In this document: positions 16,678-27,442 of the stretch, one piece after another
Position numbering within the stretch: the stretch's first letter is position 1
How the letters are laid out: the number at the start of each line of letters is the position of its first letter
From: Ignavibacteria bacterium
Lineage (GTDB): Bacteria; Bacteroidota; Ignavibacteria; UBA10030
Length of the DNA: 64,000 nt
Direction: 5' to 3'
Assembly: GCA_016873805.1 (NCBI GenBank)
Contig: VGVZ01000005.1
Span: forward strand, 1-64,000
Notes under the pieces: model-generated
Database searches by the model: none
What the model saw: the letters and a program-made list of their open reading frames with translations, nothing else
Told to the model about the DNA's origin: nothing
Translations under genes and position numbers: made by a program

Positions 16678-17412
16678 ATGGAGAGCCAGCTTCCTATCAG
16701 AGTCTTGATTGTGGATGACGAGGAATCGTACCGCTTGAGTCTCGAAATCGCACTCAAGATGACGAACCGGTTCACGATTGAGGCGGTTGAATCGGGGGAG
16801 CAAGCGCTGGAGACTTTGAAGGAACGAGATTTCGATGTGGTGTTGTTGGATCATCGGATGGTGGGAATCTCGGGATTGGAAGTCCTGAGGGAAATGCACG
16901 AAAAAAACATCTCCACGCCCGTCGTCATGCTGACCGGCGCCGGCTCCGAGGAGCTTGCGGTCGAGGCCATGAAGCTCGGCGCGTATGACTACTTGTCGAA
17001 AGAACACATCAGCATCGAGCGCCTCCCGCTCACGATCGCCAATGTGTTCGAGCGGTACCGCTATCGTCAAGAATGGCTTCGCCGCGAACGAGAACGCCAG
17101 AAAGAGAAAGAGCGCAAAGCCGATCTGCAGTCGCTACGGATGTTTCAGGAAACGGTTCGGTCGATCGGACAGTTCGTCGACGGCAACCTGATGATTCTGA
17201 TCAAGAACATCGATCGTGCCGAAGAACAGGTGATGCGATTGTCGGGATCCGAGGAGTCGAAGGAGATCAAGAAGGCATTCGAGACACTCCGTGCGGACTT
17301 CCAATTGGTCTCCTCGGGCATCAAATCCATGGTCGATCTCTCCAAACTCGTCGCCGCGCGCATGGATCACGTCCAGGCGATCGACGAGGAAAAAAGAGAC
17401 GCGCGGCAGTGA
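16678..17412 (+). CDS. Response regulator with receiver domain and C-terminal DHp-like helical tail
   Basis: 244 residues from ATG 16678 (AAGGA eight bases upstream; ATG 16621 would add 19 residues). Residues 7-125 are a receiver domain: IRVLIVDDEES with the acidic pair, VVLLDHRMVGISGLEVL with phospho-acceptor Asp, MLTGAGS and YLSKE with the conserved Lys. A coiled coil rich in Arg/Glu follows at about 135-160. Then comes a helical region with SIGQFVDGNLMILIKNIDRA, which resembles a histidine-kinase dimerisation helix in which the phospho-accepting His-Asp reads Val-Asp. No DNA-binding domain is present. It may be a single-domain regulator acting by protein contacts. No sensor kinase is adjacent. 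Confidence 0.85.
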   Translation: MESQLPIRVLIVDDEESYRLSLEIALKMTNRFTIEAVESGEQALETLKERDFDVVLLDHRMVGISGLEVLREMHEKNISTPVVMLTGAGSEELAVEAMKLGAYDYLSKEHISIERLPLTIANVFERYRYRQEWLRRERERQKEKERKADLQSLRMFQETVRSIGQFVDGNLMILIKNIDRAEEQVMRLSGSEESKEIKKAFETLRADFQLVSSGIKSMVDLSKLVAARMDHVQAIDEEKRDARQ

Positions 17413-17445
17413 TGGCGGGTCGTTCTCTCTTCAAGGAACGCATTG

Positions 17446-18030
17446 ATGAAGCGTAGAGGCGCGCTCTGGGCAACGATTCTCCTTGTGGTGATTACCGGAA
17501 CGGCGCTTCTCTTCCTCTCCCTTCGCTCCACATCCATTCTTCCGGACTCGCTCTCGAGTCTCGCGCTCGTTCGTCACGTGACGGGCGATGACGCGAGGGA
17601 GTTCGTTGATCGCCTCCATGGAAAGGGTGTCTCCCCCGCTGAAACGGAAATCGGGTTCTATGAAGGAGAACGTGGAAAGGCGACGATCTACGTGTCGTCC
17701 TACCGGCGCGGAAAGGAAGCCGAGGAAGCGTACTCCCGAATGGTTCGCCTGATCGAAGCAGGCAACCCGGTGTTCGGGCACTTTCAGATCGTCGAGATCG
17801 AATCCCACAGCGTTGCCTTTTCTCTGGGATTGGGAAGAGCGCATTACTTCTATGTCAGTGAGGCGCATCTCTTCTGGTTGGAAGCGGACCTCCCGGTCGC
17901 CTCGGACACGATTCGGGATTTGCTGAGACGAACCAAAGGGGGTGAGAACGAGCAGGCGCGTGTCCCCCCTCCGTTTTCACACGGGTTGATGTTCGGGCAA
18001 CAATTTTTTACCTTTTTTCAGAATGTCTGA
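17446..18030 (+). CDS. Small membrane-anchored or secreted protein of unknown function
   Basis: 194 residues from ATG 17446 (AAGGA nine bases upstream). One N-terminal hydrophobic helix (WATILLVVITGTALLFLSL), then a soluble domain of mixed beta/alpha character with YEGERGKATIYVSSYR and a Pro-rich end. The second half may bind like a small alpha/beta sandwich, but I do not recognise a family. It follows the response regulator by 33 bases and precedes tRNA-Leu by nine. Confidence 0.7.
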   Translation: MKRRGALWATILLVVITGTALLFLSLRSTSILPDSLSSLALVRHVTGDDAREFVDRLHGKGVSPAETEIGFYEGERGKATIYVSSYRRGKEAEEAYSRMVRLIEAGNPVFGHFQIVEIESHSVAFSLGLGRAHYFYVSEAHLFWLEADLPVASDTIRDLLRRTKGGENEQARVPPPFSHGLMFGQQFFTFFQNV

Positions 18031-18039
18031 TCTGTAATA

Positions 18040-18125
18040 GCCGAAGTGGCGGAATTGGCAGACGCGCTGGACTCAAAATCCAGTCTGGCTCACACCAGGT
18101 GGGGGTTCGACTCCCCCCTTCGGCA
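18040..18125 (+). tRNA. tRNA-Leu (anticodon CAA)
   Basis: 86 bases with a long class II variable arm. Acceptor GCCGAAG/CTTCGGC, anticodon stem CTGGA/TCCAG around CTCAAAA, T-stem GGGGG/CCCCC with TTCGACT, discriminator A. CCA is not encoded. Confidence 0.96.
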
Positions 18126-18193
18126 CTCACACAGTGGAGACGGATATCGGACAAGGTTACGATCTCATGTAGTCGAAGACGTTGGGTATCCCC

Positions 18194-21100
18194 ATGAAGA
18201 TCGCCCACTACACCATTGTCATCCTTCTCCTGTCGCTGATCGGCTCGCTGCTCCAGTCTCAAACTTCTATCCATGTCCCGCAGGATTCATCCGGAACAAC
18301 CGCCTATTGTGAGATATTTCACCTTGCCCCGTCGGATTCCCTGATCCGCCTGTCGAGTTCCCCCCTCGTCGAGGGGAGTGACAGCGTTGTGGTGAATGGT
18401 GAGGCCACTCTCACCCGCGGAGAGGAGTATCGAGTTGATGCCGCCGAAGGATCGATCACCCTTTATTTGGGGCGAGGGAGATTCTCATCGCTCTCCAACG
18501 ATTCCGTTCGGATCGAGGTCTTCTATCGGGACGCGGGACAACTCCTGCGGGAAGTCTACCGCCTTCGCAGGATTGAACCTGTGCAAGGACGTTCCGTCGA
18601 TACGTCGGCTGGCATTGTTGGCGCCGCATCGGCCTTCAAGATGGAAGATGTGATCGGCCCGTCACTCAGGAAGAGCGGCTCGTTGTTTCGTGGATTTTCT
18701 GTCGGCTCAAACAGGGATCTCTCTCTGCAATCGGGATTTCGGCTTCAGCTGGATGGTAAGATCACGGACGATATGAAAATTGTCGCGGCATTGTCGGATG
18801 AAAACTCCCCGATACAGCCGGAAGGAACGACTCAGCAACTTCAAGAACTCGATCGGGTGTTCATTCAGCTCTCGAGCGGAGAACACTCGGCGACGTTGGG
18901 AGATTTCGTTCTCGAACGCGCGGCTCCTCACGCCAGAACGTTTGGCAAGATGAGTAGAAAAGTTCAGGGTGCGAGAGGTGTGTTGAGTCTCGCCAGCATA
19001 AGCGGCGGAGGGGTGAACGGAGAGATTTTCGGGGCGGCGGCAACCAATCGCGGAAAATATCACACGAACTATTTTCAGGGAGTGGAAGGAACGCAGGGGC
19101 CATTCCGGCTGACCGGCAAGAACGGGGAACGTCAGATTATCATCGTTGCCGGGACGGAGAAGGTGTATCTCAACGGCGAGGAAATGCTGCGGGGCGAGAC
19201 GAATGATTTCATCATCGACTATGCCGGCGGCGAAGTGTTCTTCACCGGGAACCGCCTGATTACGAATGCGTCCCGAATTACGGTTGACTTTGAATACACG
19301 GATCGGAGTTACAGCCGCAACCTTCTTGCCGGTTCGGCGAGTGTCGCGATCCTTGATCAGCGCGCTCGGGTGAGTGCATTCGCCCTCAGGGAATCTGACG
19401 ATCGGGAGAGTCCCATCGAATTGAGTCTCAACGACGATCTGCGCCAGGTTCTCGAACGGGGCGGAGCAGATCGACTCCGTGCCTCGGTGAGTGGAGTTCG
19501 TTTTGTCGGCATCGATTCTCTTTCCGGACTTGGACGCGGACAGTACGCCCGGATCGATACGACCGTCGAGGGGCAACAAGTTTCACTCTATCGATTTCTG
19601 CCCGGTTCTGCGCTGGCGCTGTATGCCGTGACATTCTCGGCGGTGAGTCAGGTCCCGGAGGATTCCATCGGGTATCGGCGGGTGAAGATCGGTCATTTCG
19701 AGGTCGCGGGAAAGGGGCAGGGGGAATACCTCCCTATCCAGCTCTTGCCGCTTCCGTCTCAACACGACTTTCTGGACATCGCATTTGATGGAAAAGTATC
19801 GGCGGCACTTTCCGTTGAGGGGGAATTGGCATTGAGCAGGCAGAATCTCAACACCTTCTCTTCGCGCTCGGATGTTCATCGCAAGGGGGCCGGATACAGC
19901 TACAGGATCCATCTTGACCCGACGGAAATTGAAGCTCTTGAAACGCAACTGGGTCAAGTTTCCGCGTCGTATTCCGAGCGATTCGTTGAGGAGAAATTCC
20001 TTCCGCCAGATCGATACAACGACATCGAGTTTGATCGGAAATGGGATTCGTTTGAGTCTCCAACGGGTGATGAGACAATCCGAGAGGTGGCGGCAACATA
20101 CAAGCCCGCGGAAGGGCTTGGTGTGCAGATCGGATACGGCTCGCTGCAGCGTGAAAACGTCCTCGGATCAAAGCGATGGCACGGTTCACTCACCGTTGCG
20201 GAGACCTCGATGCCGAAGATTGTCTATGCATACGAAGCGATTTCCTCGACAGATGCAAGGAGTGCGGCAGGTGCGCGTTGGACGCGGCAATCGGGAAGGT
20301 CGACCTATGATTTCTGGCATCTTCGACCCGGCATACGCTTCGAGCACGAGAAGCGCCTGGCATCTGGGCAATCGTCGCGTCCATCTGCAAGCAAGGGATT
20401 CAGGATATTCGAAATCAGCCCCTCCCTTGAGACGAGAGAGACAGGACGGTTGAAGGCGATGGCGGAGTTTGGATTCCGATCCGAAGATAGCACGATTGGG
20501 GGCGATTTGAGGCGCGCACTCGCGGCGTTCACTCAACGATACATGTTGCAGGTGAGGGAGTGGAACGACTTCAGCGGTACATTGGCGCTCAACCTGCGTC
20601 GCACGGAATTCACGTCGGAATTCAGGAATCGGGGCAATACGGATACCGATATCATGCTGGTGCGCGTGGATAGTCGGTTCACCCCGCTCGACCGCGCGTT
20701 GACGACGGATCTTTACTACGAATTTGCCAACCATCGTTCGGCGAGTTTTGAACGTGTCTTCGTGCGTGTGCCGACAGGAATAGGAAACTACCGCTATCGG
20801 GGCGACTTGAATGGGAATGGCATCGCCGACGAGAATGAGTTTGAGCTGACGCGGTTCGACGGCGAATACATCGTGATCTCAGTCCCGGGAGATCAACTTG
20901 TGCCTGTGGTCGATCTCAAAGCGAGCATCCGGATACGCCTGAACGTCGCCCGCCTGCTCGGCTCAACCGATGGATTGCTCGCCGAAGCGACAAAAGCACT
21001 TTCAACCGAAACGTATCTTCGGGTCGACGAAAAGAGCGCGGACCCCGATGCGAGCAACATCTATCTCCTGAAGCTCTCATCGTTTCAACAGGAAGGGCTG

Positions 21101-21766
21101 TCTCTCAGAGGGGGCGATCAGGTTACTCAAGATGTGCACCTATTTGAATCAAGCCCTGATTTCTCGTTACGGTTTCGTTATGATGCGCGCCGGGGTTTTC
21201 TCAAGCTGGTAGCATCTTCGGAAAGGTCCCGCCTGCTCGAACGATCACTCCGGCTGCGGTGGCAGCCGATACGGGAAGTGGGGAATCAAACTGATCTTGT
21301 GTTGAAGAGCGACCGGGCCATCAGCTCCGTCCCGTCACTGCGAAACCGCGATCTCGATGCGGTATCGTTACTGACAGATTTCTTCTATCGTCCGGAACGG
21401 GAATGGGAGATCGGATTGAAAGCCGGATTCTCGTCGACCGAGGACCGTTTCGGAGGGCGGAATGTGACGGCAAATCTGAATACGCAGGGTATTCGCCTCG
21501 TCTACGCGTTTCTTGGCCGGGGTCAACTCCGGATCGAACTCGATCGGGAGGAAGTCGGGTTGGCGCGAGGAACTCAGGAGTCAAGTGGGCTCTTTCCGTT
21601 TGAGTTTACGGGAGGGCGAGACGTCGGGAAAACATATTTGCTGCAAGTCGGTATCGACTACCGCTTAAACCAGAACTTGCAGTTGATGGCTCAATACCTT
21701 GGTCGAAGCGAGCGAAGAGATGTCATCAACCACTCCGCGCGCGTGGAAGCCCGCGCGTTCTTCTAA
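18194..21766 (+). CDS. Very large predicted outer-membrane beta-barrel protein
   Basis: 1190 residues from ATG 18194. A signal peptide ends near SLLQSQ at residue 22. The N-terminal 120 residues look like a beta-sandwich. From about residue 150 the sequence becomes alternating polar/aromatic strands starting RGFSVGSNRDLSLQSGFRL. The C-terminus ends in aromatic residues (ARAFF), as outer-membrane proteins do. A calcium-loop-like segment DLNGNGIADENEFE lies near residue 870. No plug domain, TonB box or SusC motif is seen. I do not recognise a characterised family; large barrels of this style occur in Ignavibacteria and Chlorobi. It follows tRNA-Leu and is followed by unrelated repair genes, so context gives no function. 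Confidence 0.75.
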   Translation: MKIAHYTIVILLLSLIGSLLQSQTSIHVPQDSSGTTAYCEIFHLAPSDSLIRLSSSPLVEGSDSVVVNGEATLTRGEEYRVDAAEGSITLYLGRGRFSSLSNDSVRIEVFYRDAGQLLREVYRLRRIEPVQGRSVDTSAGIVGAASAFKMEDVIGPSLRKSGSLFRGFSVGSNRDLSLQSGFRLQLDGKITDDMKIVAALSDENSPIQPEGTTQQLQELDRVFIQLSSGEHSATLGDFVLERAAPHARTFGKMSRKVQGARGVLSLASISGGGVNGEIFGAAATNRGKYHTNYFQGVEGTQGPFRLTGKNGERQIIIVAGTEKVYLNGEEMLRGETNDFIIDYAGGEVFFTGNRLITNASRITVDFEYTDRSYSRNLLAGSASVAILDQRARVSAFALRESDDRESPIELSLNDDLRQVLERGGADRLRASVSGVRFVGIDSLSGLGRGQYARIDTTVEGQQVSLYRFLPGSALALYAVTFSAVSQVPEDSIGYRRVKIGHFEVAGKGQGEYLPIQLLPLPSQHDFLDIAFDGKVSAALSVEGELALSRQNLNTFSSRSDVHRKGAGYSYRIHLDPTEIEALETQLGQVSASYSERFVEEKFLPPDRYNDIEFDRKWDSFESPTGDETIREVAATYKPAEGLGVQIGYGSLQRENVLGSKRWHGSLTVAETSMPKIVYAYEAISSTDARSAAGARWTRQSGRSTYDFWHLRPGIRFEHEKRLASGQSSRPSASKGFRIFEISPSLETRETGRLKAMAEFGFRSEDSTIGGDLRRALAAFTQRYMLQVREWNDFSGTLALNLRRTEFTSEFRNRGNTDTDIMLVRVDSRFTPLDRALTTDLYYEFANHRSASFERVFVRVPTGIGNYRYRGDLNGNGIADENEFELTRFDGEYIVISVPGDQLVPVVDLKASIRIRLNVARLLGSTDGLLAEATKALSTETYLRVDEKSADPDASNIYLLKLSSFQQEGLSLRGGDQVTQDVHLFESSPDFSLRFRYDARRGFLKLVASSERSRLLERSLRLRWQPIREVGNQTDLVLKSDRAISSVPSLRNRDLDAVSLLTDFFYRPEREWEIGLKAGFSSTEDRFGGRNVTANLNTQGIRLVYAFLGRGQLRIELDREEVGLARGTQESSGLFPFEFTGGRDVGKTYLLQVGIDYRLNQNLQLMAQYLGRSERRDVINHSARVEARAFF

Positions 21767-21977
21767 CTCCATCCTCGTCCTCGCCATCGGATATTCAAAA
21801 GAATCTGCGTAACGTCGGATGAGTTCTTTGTGACCTTCGGGCTTGCCTTTTCTAAGTGATTTCTTTAACATCTTCACCGATTCCCTTTCCTCCAATACCG
21901 ACATCTCAGTCCGCTTGAGCCCCTGAGCGGTGAACGTCCTCACCGCCTGCACTTGACCAGGGCGAGACTCAATAACT

Positions 21978-22487
21978 ATGACGAAGGTCTACTGGAGTTC
22001 ATTCGATTCGAAAATTGGCACGATCTATCTTGCCTCGACGGCGAAGGGGATCTGCAAGATCGGTATTCCTGCCAGTACGAAGCGTGAGTTTTTGTCATGG
22101 CTCGAATGCCGGTTTGATGCCGGACACATTGTCGAGTCGACGGCGAAGAACAAACCTGCCATGGATCAGCTGAGTCGTTACTTTGACAGGAAGCTTGCGC
22201 GGTTCTCACTGAAGGTTCACTTTGTCGGAACACCATTCCAAATTCGCGTCTGGAAAGAACTGAAGAAAATTGGCTACGGTCGTACGATTTCATACAAGGA
22301 ACTGGCTCGCAGGGTGGGGAAGCCTGGAGCGTATCAGGCCGTGGGGCGTGCGAACAGCACGAATCCTTTGCCCATTCTGATTCCCTGTCATCGTGTCGTC
22401 GGCGTCAACGATGATCTCCGTGGATATGCTGCAGGAACCAAGACGAAGGAGTTTCTCCTTCGGCTCGAAGGTGCGCTGCTGATCTGA
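21978..22487 (+). CDS. ogt: Methylated-DNA-[protein]-cysteine S-methyltransferase
   Basis: 169 residues. The N-terminal Ogt/Ada-like ribonuclease-H fold precedes the DNA-binding/active domain with GTPFQIRVWKELKKIGYG, the arginine-finger helix and the acceptor motif PILIPCHRVVG, in which Cys takes the alkyl group from O6-alkylguanine. It is a single-turnover suicide repair protein. Size fits Ogt. The gene lies 211 bases downstream of the large outer-membrane protein and upstream of the PcrA helicase, which has its own promoter. Confidence 0.93.
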   Translation: MTKVYWSSFDSKIGTIYLASTAKGICKIGIPASTKREFLSWLECRFDAGHIVESTAKNKPAMDQLSRYFDRKLARFSLKVHFVGTPFQIRVWKELKKIGYGRTISYKELARRVGKPGAYQAVGRANSTNPLPILIPCHRVVGVNDDLRGYAAGTKTKEFLLRLEGALLI

Positions 22488-22569
22488 CTACCTGATTCAA
22501 TCTCCCTTCCCGTCATGTGATCGTGTCAAGCTCAAATCGATCGACCGCAGGTTCATGACGAATTTGCGC

Positions 22570-22598
22570 TTGCCTTGCCGATAATTTTTCGGTAGTAT
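22570..22598 (+). promoter_or_regulatory. Candidate promoter of the PcrA/UvrD helicase gene
   Basis: TTGCCT (22570-22575), 17 bases, TAGTAT (22593-22598), 48 bases before the ATG at 22647. Confidence 0.45.
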
Positions 22599-22646
22599 CC
22601 ACCCGCTTCAATAATGTGCTGAGTACAGCTCTGCCCGCCCGTTCCC

Positions 22647-24881
<2,235 letters not shown>

Positions 24882-24966
24882 AGTGACGCAACGTGCTTCC
24901 GGAACGGGACGGAACGTGCTGCATTCCGGTCCGATCGGTCGAGATGCTGGGTGGCGGCGGTGCGCA

Positions 24967-25398
24967 CTAGTCGGGCCATCGGAGCGAGCTCACGACGACG
25001 AGATACGGCCAGTAGTCCGGATGGAGATAGTGCGTAATGATGGTGTTGAATTCCGGGACCTTGTTTGCAGGGAGAATTACGTAGAGGAACGCCTGCTTGC
25101 CGGTCCTCGGATCGGGCTGATCGAGATAGACGTTGTACTGTGTGAGGGCGTGCTCCGTTTCAAGATCGTCATCCCCCGTTTTTGCCTCCCCGATGACGTA
25201 TACCTTCCGTTTCCGATCATAGCCGTACACATCAGGTGTCTTCTGCTGTTGATCACCGTATCCGCGATTCTCGAGGGGCATGGGGGCCGAGTATCCTTCC
25301 ACACCATCCGCGGCGATAATATCGAACGAGGCATTGGTAAAGAGGAGACATAGTTCCGTGACAAGCGATTGATGTTTTTCCTCGCGTGAGATCGGCAT
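24967..25398 (-). CDS. PD-(D/E)XK nuclease-fold-like protein of unknown role
   Basis: 143 residues from ATG 25398, 14 bases after the bshA stop. The core reads TPDVYGYDRKRKVYVIGEAK: an Asp, then about 14 residues later Glu-x-Lys, which is the catalytic pattern of the PD-(D/E)XK fold. An upstream helix with SLVTELCLLF contributes a Glu as in this fold, and a strand AFLYVILPANKV follows. It is probably a nuclease-like or nucleic-acid-binding domain. It may be co-transcribed with bshA, but no functional link to bacillithiol is known to me. Alternatively it is a degenerate, non-catalytic member. Confidence 0.72.
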   Translation of the reverse strand: MPISREEKHQSLVTELCLLFTNASFDIIAADGVEGYSAPMPLENRGYGDQQQKTPDVYGYDRKRKVYVIGEAKTGDDDLETEHALTQYNVYLDQPDPRTGKQAFLYVILPANKVPEFNTIITHYLHPDYWPYLVVVSSLRWPD

Positions 25399-25411
25399 CG
25401 ATGTTCTCAAA

Positions 25412-26548
25412 TCACCTGGGTGTGATGGCGGGTTGGGCCATGATTCGCTCGTAGTACTGCTCATACATCGCGATGATGTTGGTTGATTCGAAGGTGAGGG
25501 CGCGTTCCCGACTGGCCTGGGAAAAGAGTTCATGTTTCTGCGGGTTCGAGAGGAGTTCAATGGCATAGCGAGCCATTCGACTGATATCACCGATCTCGGC
25601 GATATATCCGGTTTTCCCGTGAACGATGAGCTCCGGCAGTCCGCCAACGCTTGATGAGACGACCGGAACAGAACATGCCATCGCCTCGAGGGCGGAGAGC
25701 CCGAAGCTCTCCGATTGACTGGGCATGAGAAAGAGGTCCGCGATGGAGAGGATATCACGGAATTCCGTTTGCTTTCCGAGGAACTTGACATCCTGGTAAA
25801 TACCGAGATCACGACACATGTGTTCGCAGATGGATCGTTCAGGACCATCGCCGATGAGGATGAGTTTGGAGGGGATCTTCCGGCGGACTTCGTCGTAGAT
25901 TCTGATCACATCCGGCACGCGCTTCACGGTTCGGAAGTTCGAAGTGTGCACGAGGATCTTTTCGCCGTTGGGAGCACAGCGTTGACGAACGTCACTATCG
26001 GACCTGCGGACGTAGAATTCGGTATCAATGAAATTGGGAATAACTTCGATATCTTTGTTGATCCCATAGTTGGTTATCGTCTTTTCTTTCAGGAATCGCG
26101 AGACGGCGGTCACGCCATCGCTGTGCTCGATACTGAACTTGACGATGGGAAGATAGCTTGGCTCCAGACCGACCAGCGTGATGTCGGTTCCGTGGAGGGT
26201 GGTGATCACCCTGATGTTCGGAAGTCCAAGCATTTGTTTGGCCAGGTATGCACTTGTGGCGTGAGGAACGGCATAGTGACAGTGGAAGAGATCGATCGTC
26301 TCAAACTGAGCAACCTCTACCATCTTGCTTGCCAGGGCGAGCGTGTAAAGCGGGAATTCGAACAGCGGATAGCTTGACATCTCCACCTCATGGAAGAGGA
26401 TATTGCCGCTGTACCCGTTCAGCCTCATGGGCAGGGCGTAGCTGATGAAATGAACGGAGTGACCGCGCGCAGCGAGGGCCTTGCCAAGCTCGGTTGCGAC
26501 GACGCCGCTTCCTCCGTACGTGGGATAACACGTGATTCCGATATTCAC
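25412..26548 (-). CDS. bshA: N-acetyl-alpha-D-glucosaminyl L-malate synthase BshA
   Basis: 378 residues from GTG 26548, which lies five bases after a perfect AGGAGG; this decides the start over longer upstream frames. The GT4 glycosyltransferase begins NIGITCYPTYGGSGVVATEL, the BshA signature, then HCHYAVPHATSAYLA, TLHGTDITLVG and the donor-site motif SQSESFGLSALEAMACSVPV. It joins UDP-GlcNAc and L-malate, the first step of bacillithiol synthesis; bshB1 at 4.8-5.5 kb performs the next. bshC was not seen in the window. Confidence 0.94.
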   Translation of the reverse strand: MNIGITCYPTYGGSGVVATELGKALAARGHSVHFISYALPMRLNGYSGNILFHEVEMSSYPLFEFPLYTLALASKMVEVAQFETIDLFHCHYAVPHATSAYLAKQMLGLPNIRVITTLHGTDITLVGLEPSYLPIVKFSIEHSDGVTAVSRFLKEKTITNYGINKDIEVIPNFIDTEFYVRRSDSDVRQRCAPNGEKILVHTSNFRTVKRVPDVIRIYDEVRRKIPSKLILIGDGPERSICEHMCRDLGIYQDVKFLGKQTEFRDILSIADLFLMPSQSESFGLSALEAMACSVPVVSSSVGGLPELIVHGKTGYIAEIGDISRMARYAIELLSNPQKHELFSQASRERALTFESTNIIAMYEQYYERIMAQPAITPR

Positions 26549-26573
26549 GAATTCCTCCTGTCGAGTCTCATTG

Positions 26574-26602
26574 AAGTTAGCACGTTTTGGAGGAAGATAC
26601 AA
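26574..26602 (-). promoter_or_regulatory. Candidate promoter of bshA
   Basis: Minus strand TTGTAT (26597-26602), 17 bases, TAACTT (26574-26579), 26 bases before the GTG start. Confidence 0.45.
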
Positions 26603-26622
26603 CGCGCCGATGATGGCCGCTC

Positions 26623-26648
26623 CCCTCACACAGGATCGCGTGTGAGGG
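26623..26648. repeat. Nine-base perfect inverted repeat upstream of bshA
   Basis: CCCTCACAC (26623-26631) and GTGTGAGGG (26640-26648) around eight bases. It lies just upstream of the bshA -35 box and has no T-run, so an operator is more likely than a terminator. Confidence 0.5.
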
Positions 26649-26924
26649 ATGGTAAAGCTTGGAGCGTTGGGCGAGAACCCGCACGGACTGTGAAACGTTT
26701 CCCCCATGCGGGCTGTGTCGCCGATGCGATAGTCGTCTGTGGGTTGCGGAATGGCGGTATTATGTCGTGGTACGAAATGGAGGAATCATTTTAGAGGGGA
26801 GAACTTTTCCCGTTCCGAGCTTGTTGGTTTGTTGGGGATGCCACGTGGGAGAAATCGCTGCGCCATCAGAAACATCCTCGTCTTGGTCAGAGCCCACCGC
26901 GGTGCGAGGAGTCGATTTTTTTGC

Positions 26925-26954
26925 TTGACAATATTGATGATTCCGGTGTATATT
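26925..26954 (+). promoter_or_regulatory. Promoter of the rrf2-suf operon
   Basis: TTGACA (26925-26930), 18 bases, TATATT (26949-26954) continuing TG, so TATATTTG matches the Bacteroidota element exactly. The 484-base stretch between bshA and rrf2 also holds the bshA promoter, an inverted repeat and the hairpin listed next; no gene is seen in it. Confidence 0.7.
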
Positions 26955-26973
26955 TGAACAACCAGTTGGAACA

Positions 26974-27001
26974 CAGGGCTAATGAATGCCCTGATTTTTT
27001 T
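26974..27001 (+). promoter_or_regulatory. Terminator-like hairpin in the rrf2-suf leader (possible attenuator)
   Basis: CAGGGC (26974-26979) / GCCCTG (26988-26993) with an eight-base loop, then A and seven Ts. It stands between the promoter and the ATG at 27033, so termination here would silence the suf operon. Confidence 0.5.
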
Positions 27002-27032
27002 GGCCAAATATAAGACCAAGTGAGTCGGATTT

Positions 27033-27437
27033 ATGTTGCAGCTCTCAAAGAAAGTTGAATACGGTCTCATCGCGTTGCGCCACATGGCGATGCGACCAGC
27101 GGGGCAGGTTTTCACGGCCAAGGAATTGGCGGCCGAGCACAATATCCCATATGAGCTTCTGGCCAAGGTCCTCCAGAAGCTGGCACGGGCGAATGTTGTT
27201 CGATCGCTGCAGGGAGTTCGCGGAGGGTATTCATTGTCCATCAAACCCTCCGAGCTGACGGTTTCGAACGTCATTCAGATCATCGAGAACGAAAAGCCGA
27301 TGATCGCGGAGTGCTACATCGATGGACCGGATAGCTGCTCGATCTACGACAATTGTTCCATCCGTAAGCCGCTGGGCAAAGTTCAGCGGAATTTGAATCT
27401 TGTGTTCGACAGAATGACTATTCAGGAAATCATCTAG
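27033..27437 (+). CDS. Rrf2 family transcriptional regulator (likely Fe-S sensing SUF regulator)
   Basis: 134 residues. The winged-helix N-terminus (LSKKVEYGLIALRHMA, ELAAEHNIPYELLAKVLQKL, VRSLQGVRGGYSLS) is typical of Rrf2/IscR proteins. Three cysteines, Cys94, Cys102 and Cys108 (spacing x7 and x5), could ligate an Fe-S cluster, similar to but not identical with IscR (x5, x5). Placed first in a SUF operon, it most likely senses iron-sulfur status and autoregulates the operon. Target sites were not identified with confidence. Confidence 0.9.
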   Translation: MLQLSKKVEYGLIALRHMAMRPAGQVFTAKELAAEHNIPYELLAKVLQKLARANVVRSLQGVRGGYSLSIKPSELTVSNVIQIIENEKPMIAECYIDGPDSCSIYDNCSIRKPLGKVQRNLNLVFDRMTIQEII

Positions 27438-27442
27438 ACGGC

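Noticed and set aside
18046..18312. Open frame reading across tRNA-Leu
   Set aside because: It begins as a translation of the tRNA itself (MAELADALDSKSS pattern), a common artefact.
21665..21952. 95-codon minus-strand frame after the large outer-membrane protein
   Set aside because: It overlaps that gene's 3' end, has no ribosome site and no recognisable domain.
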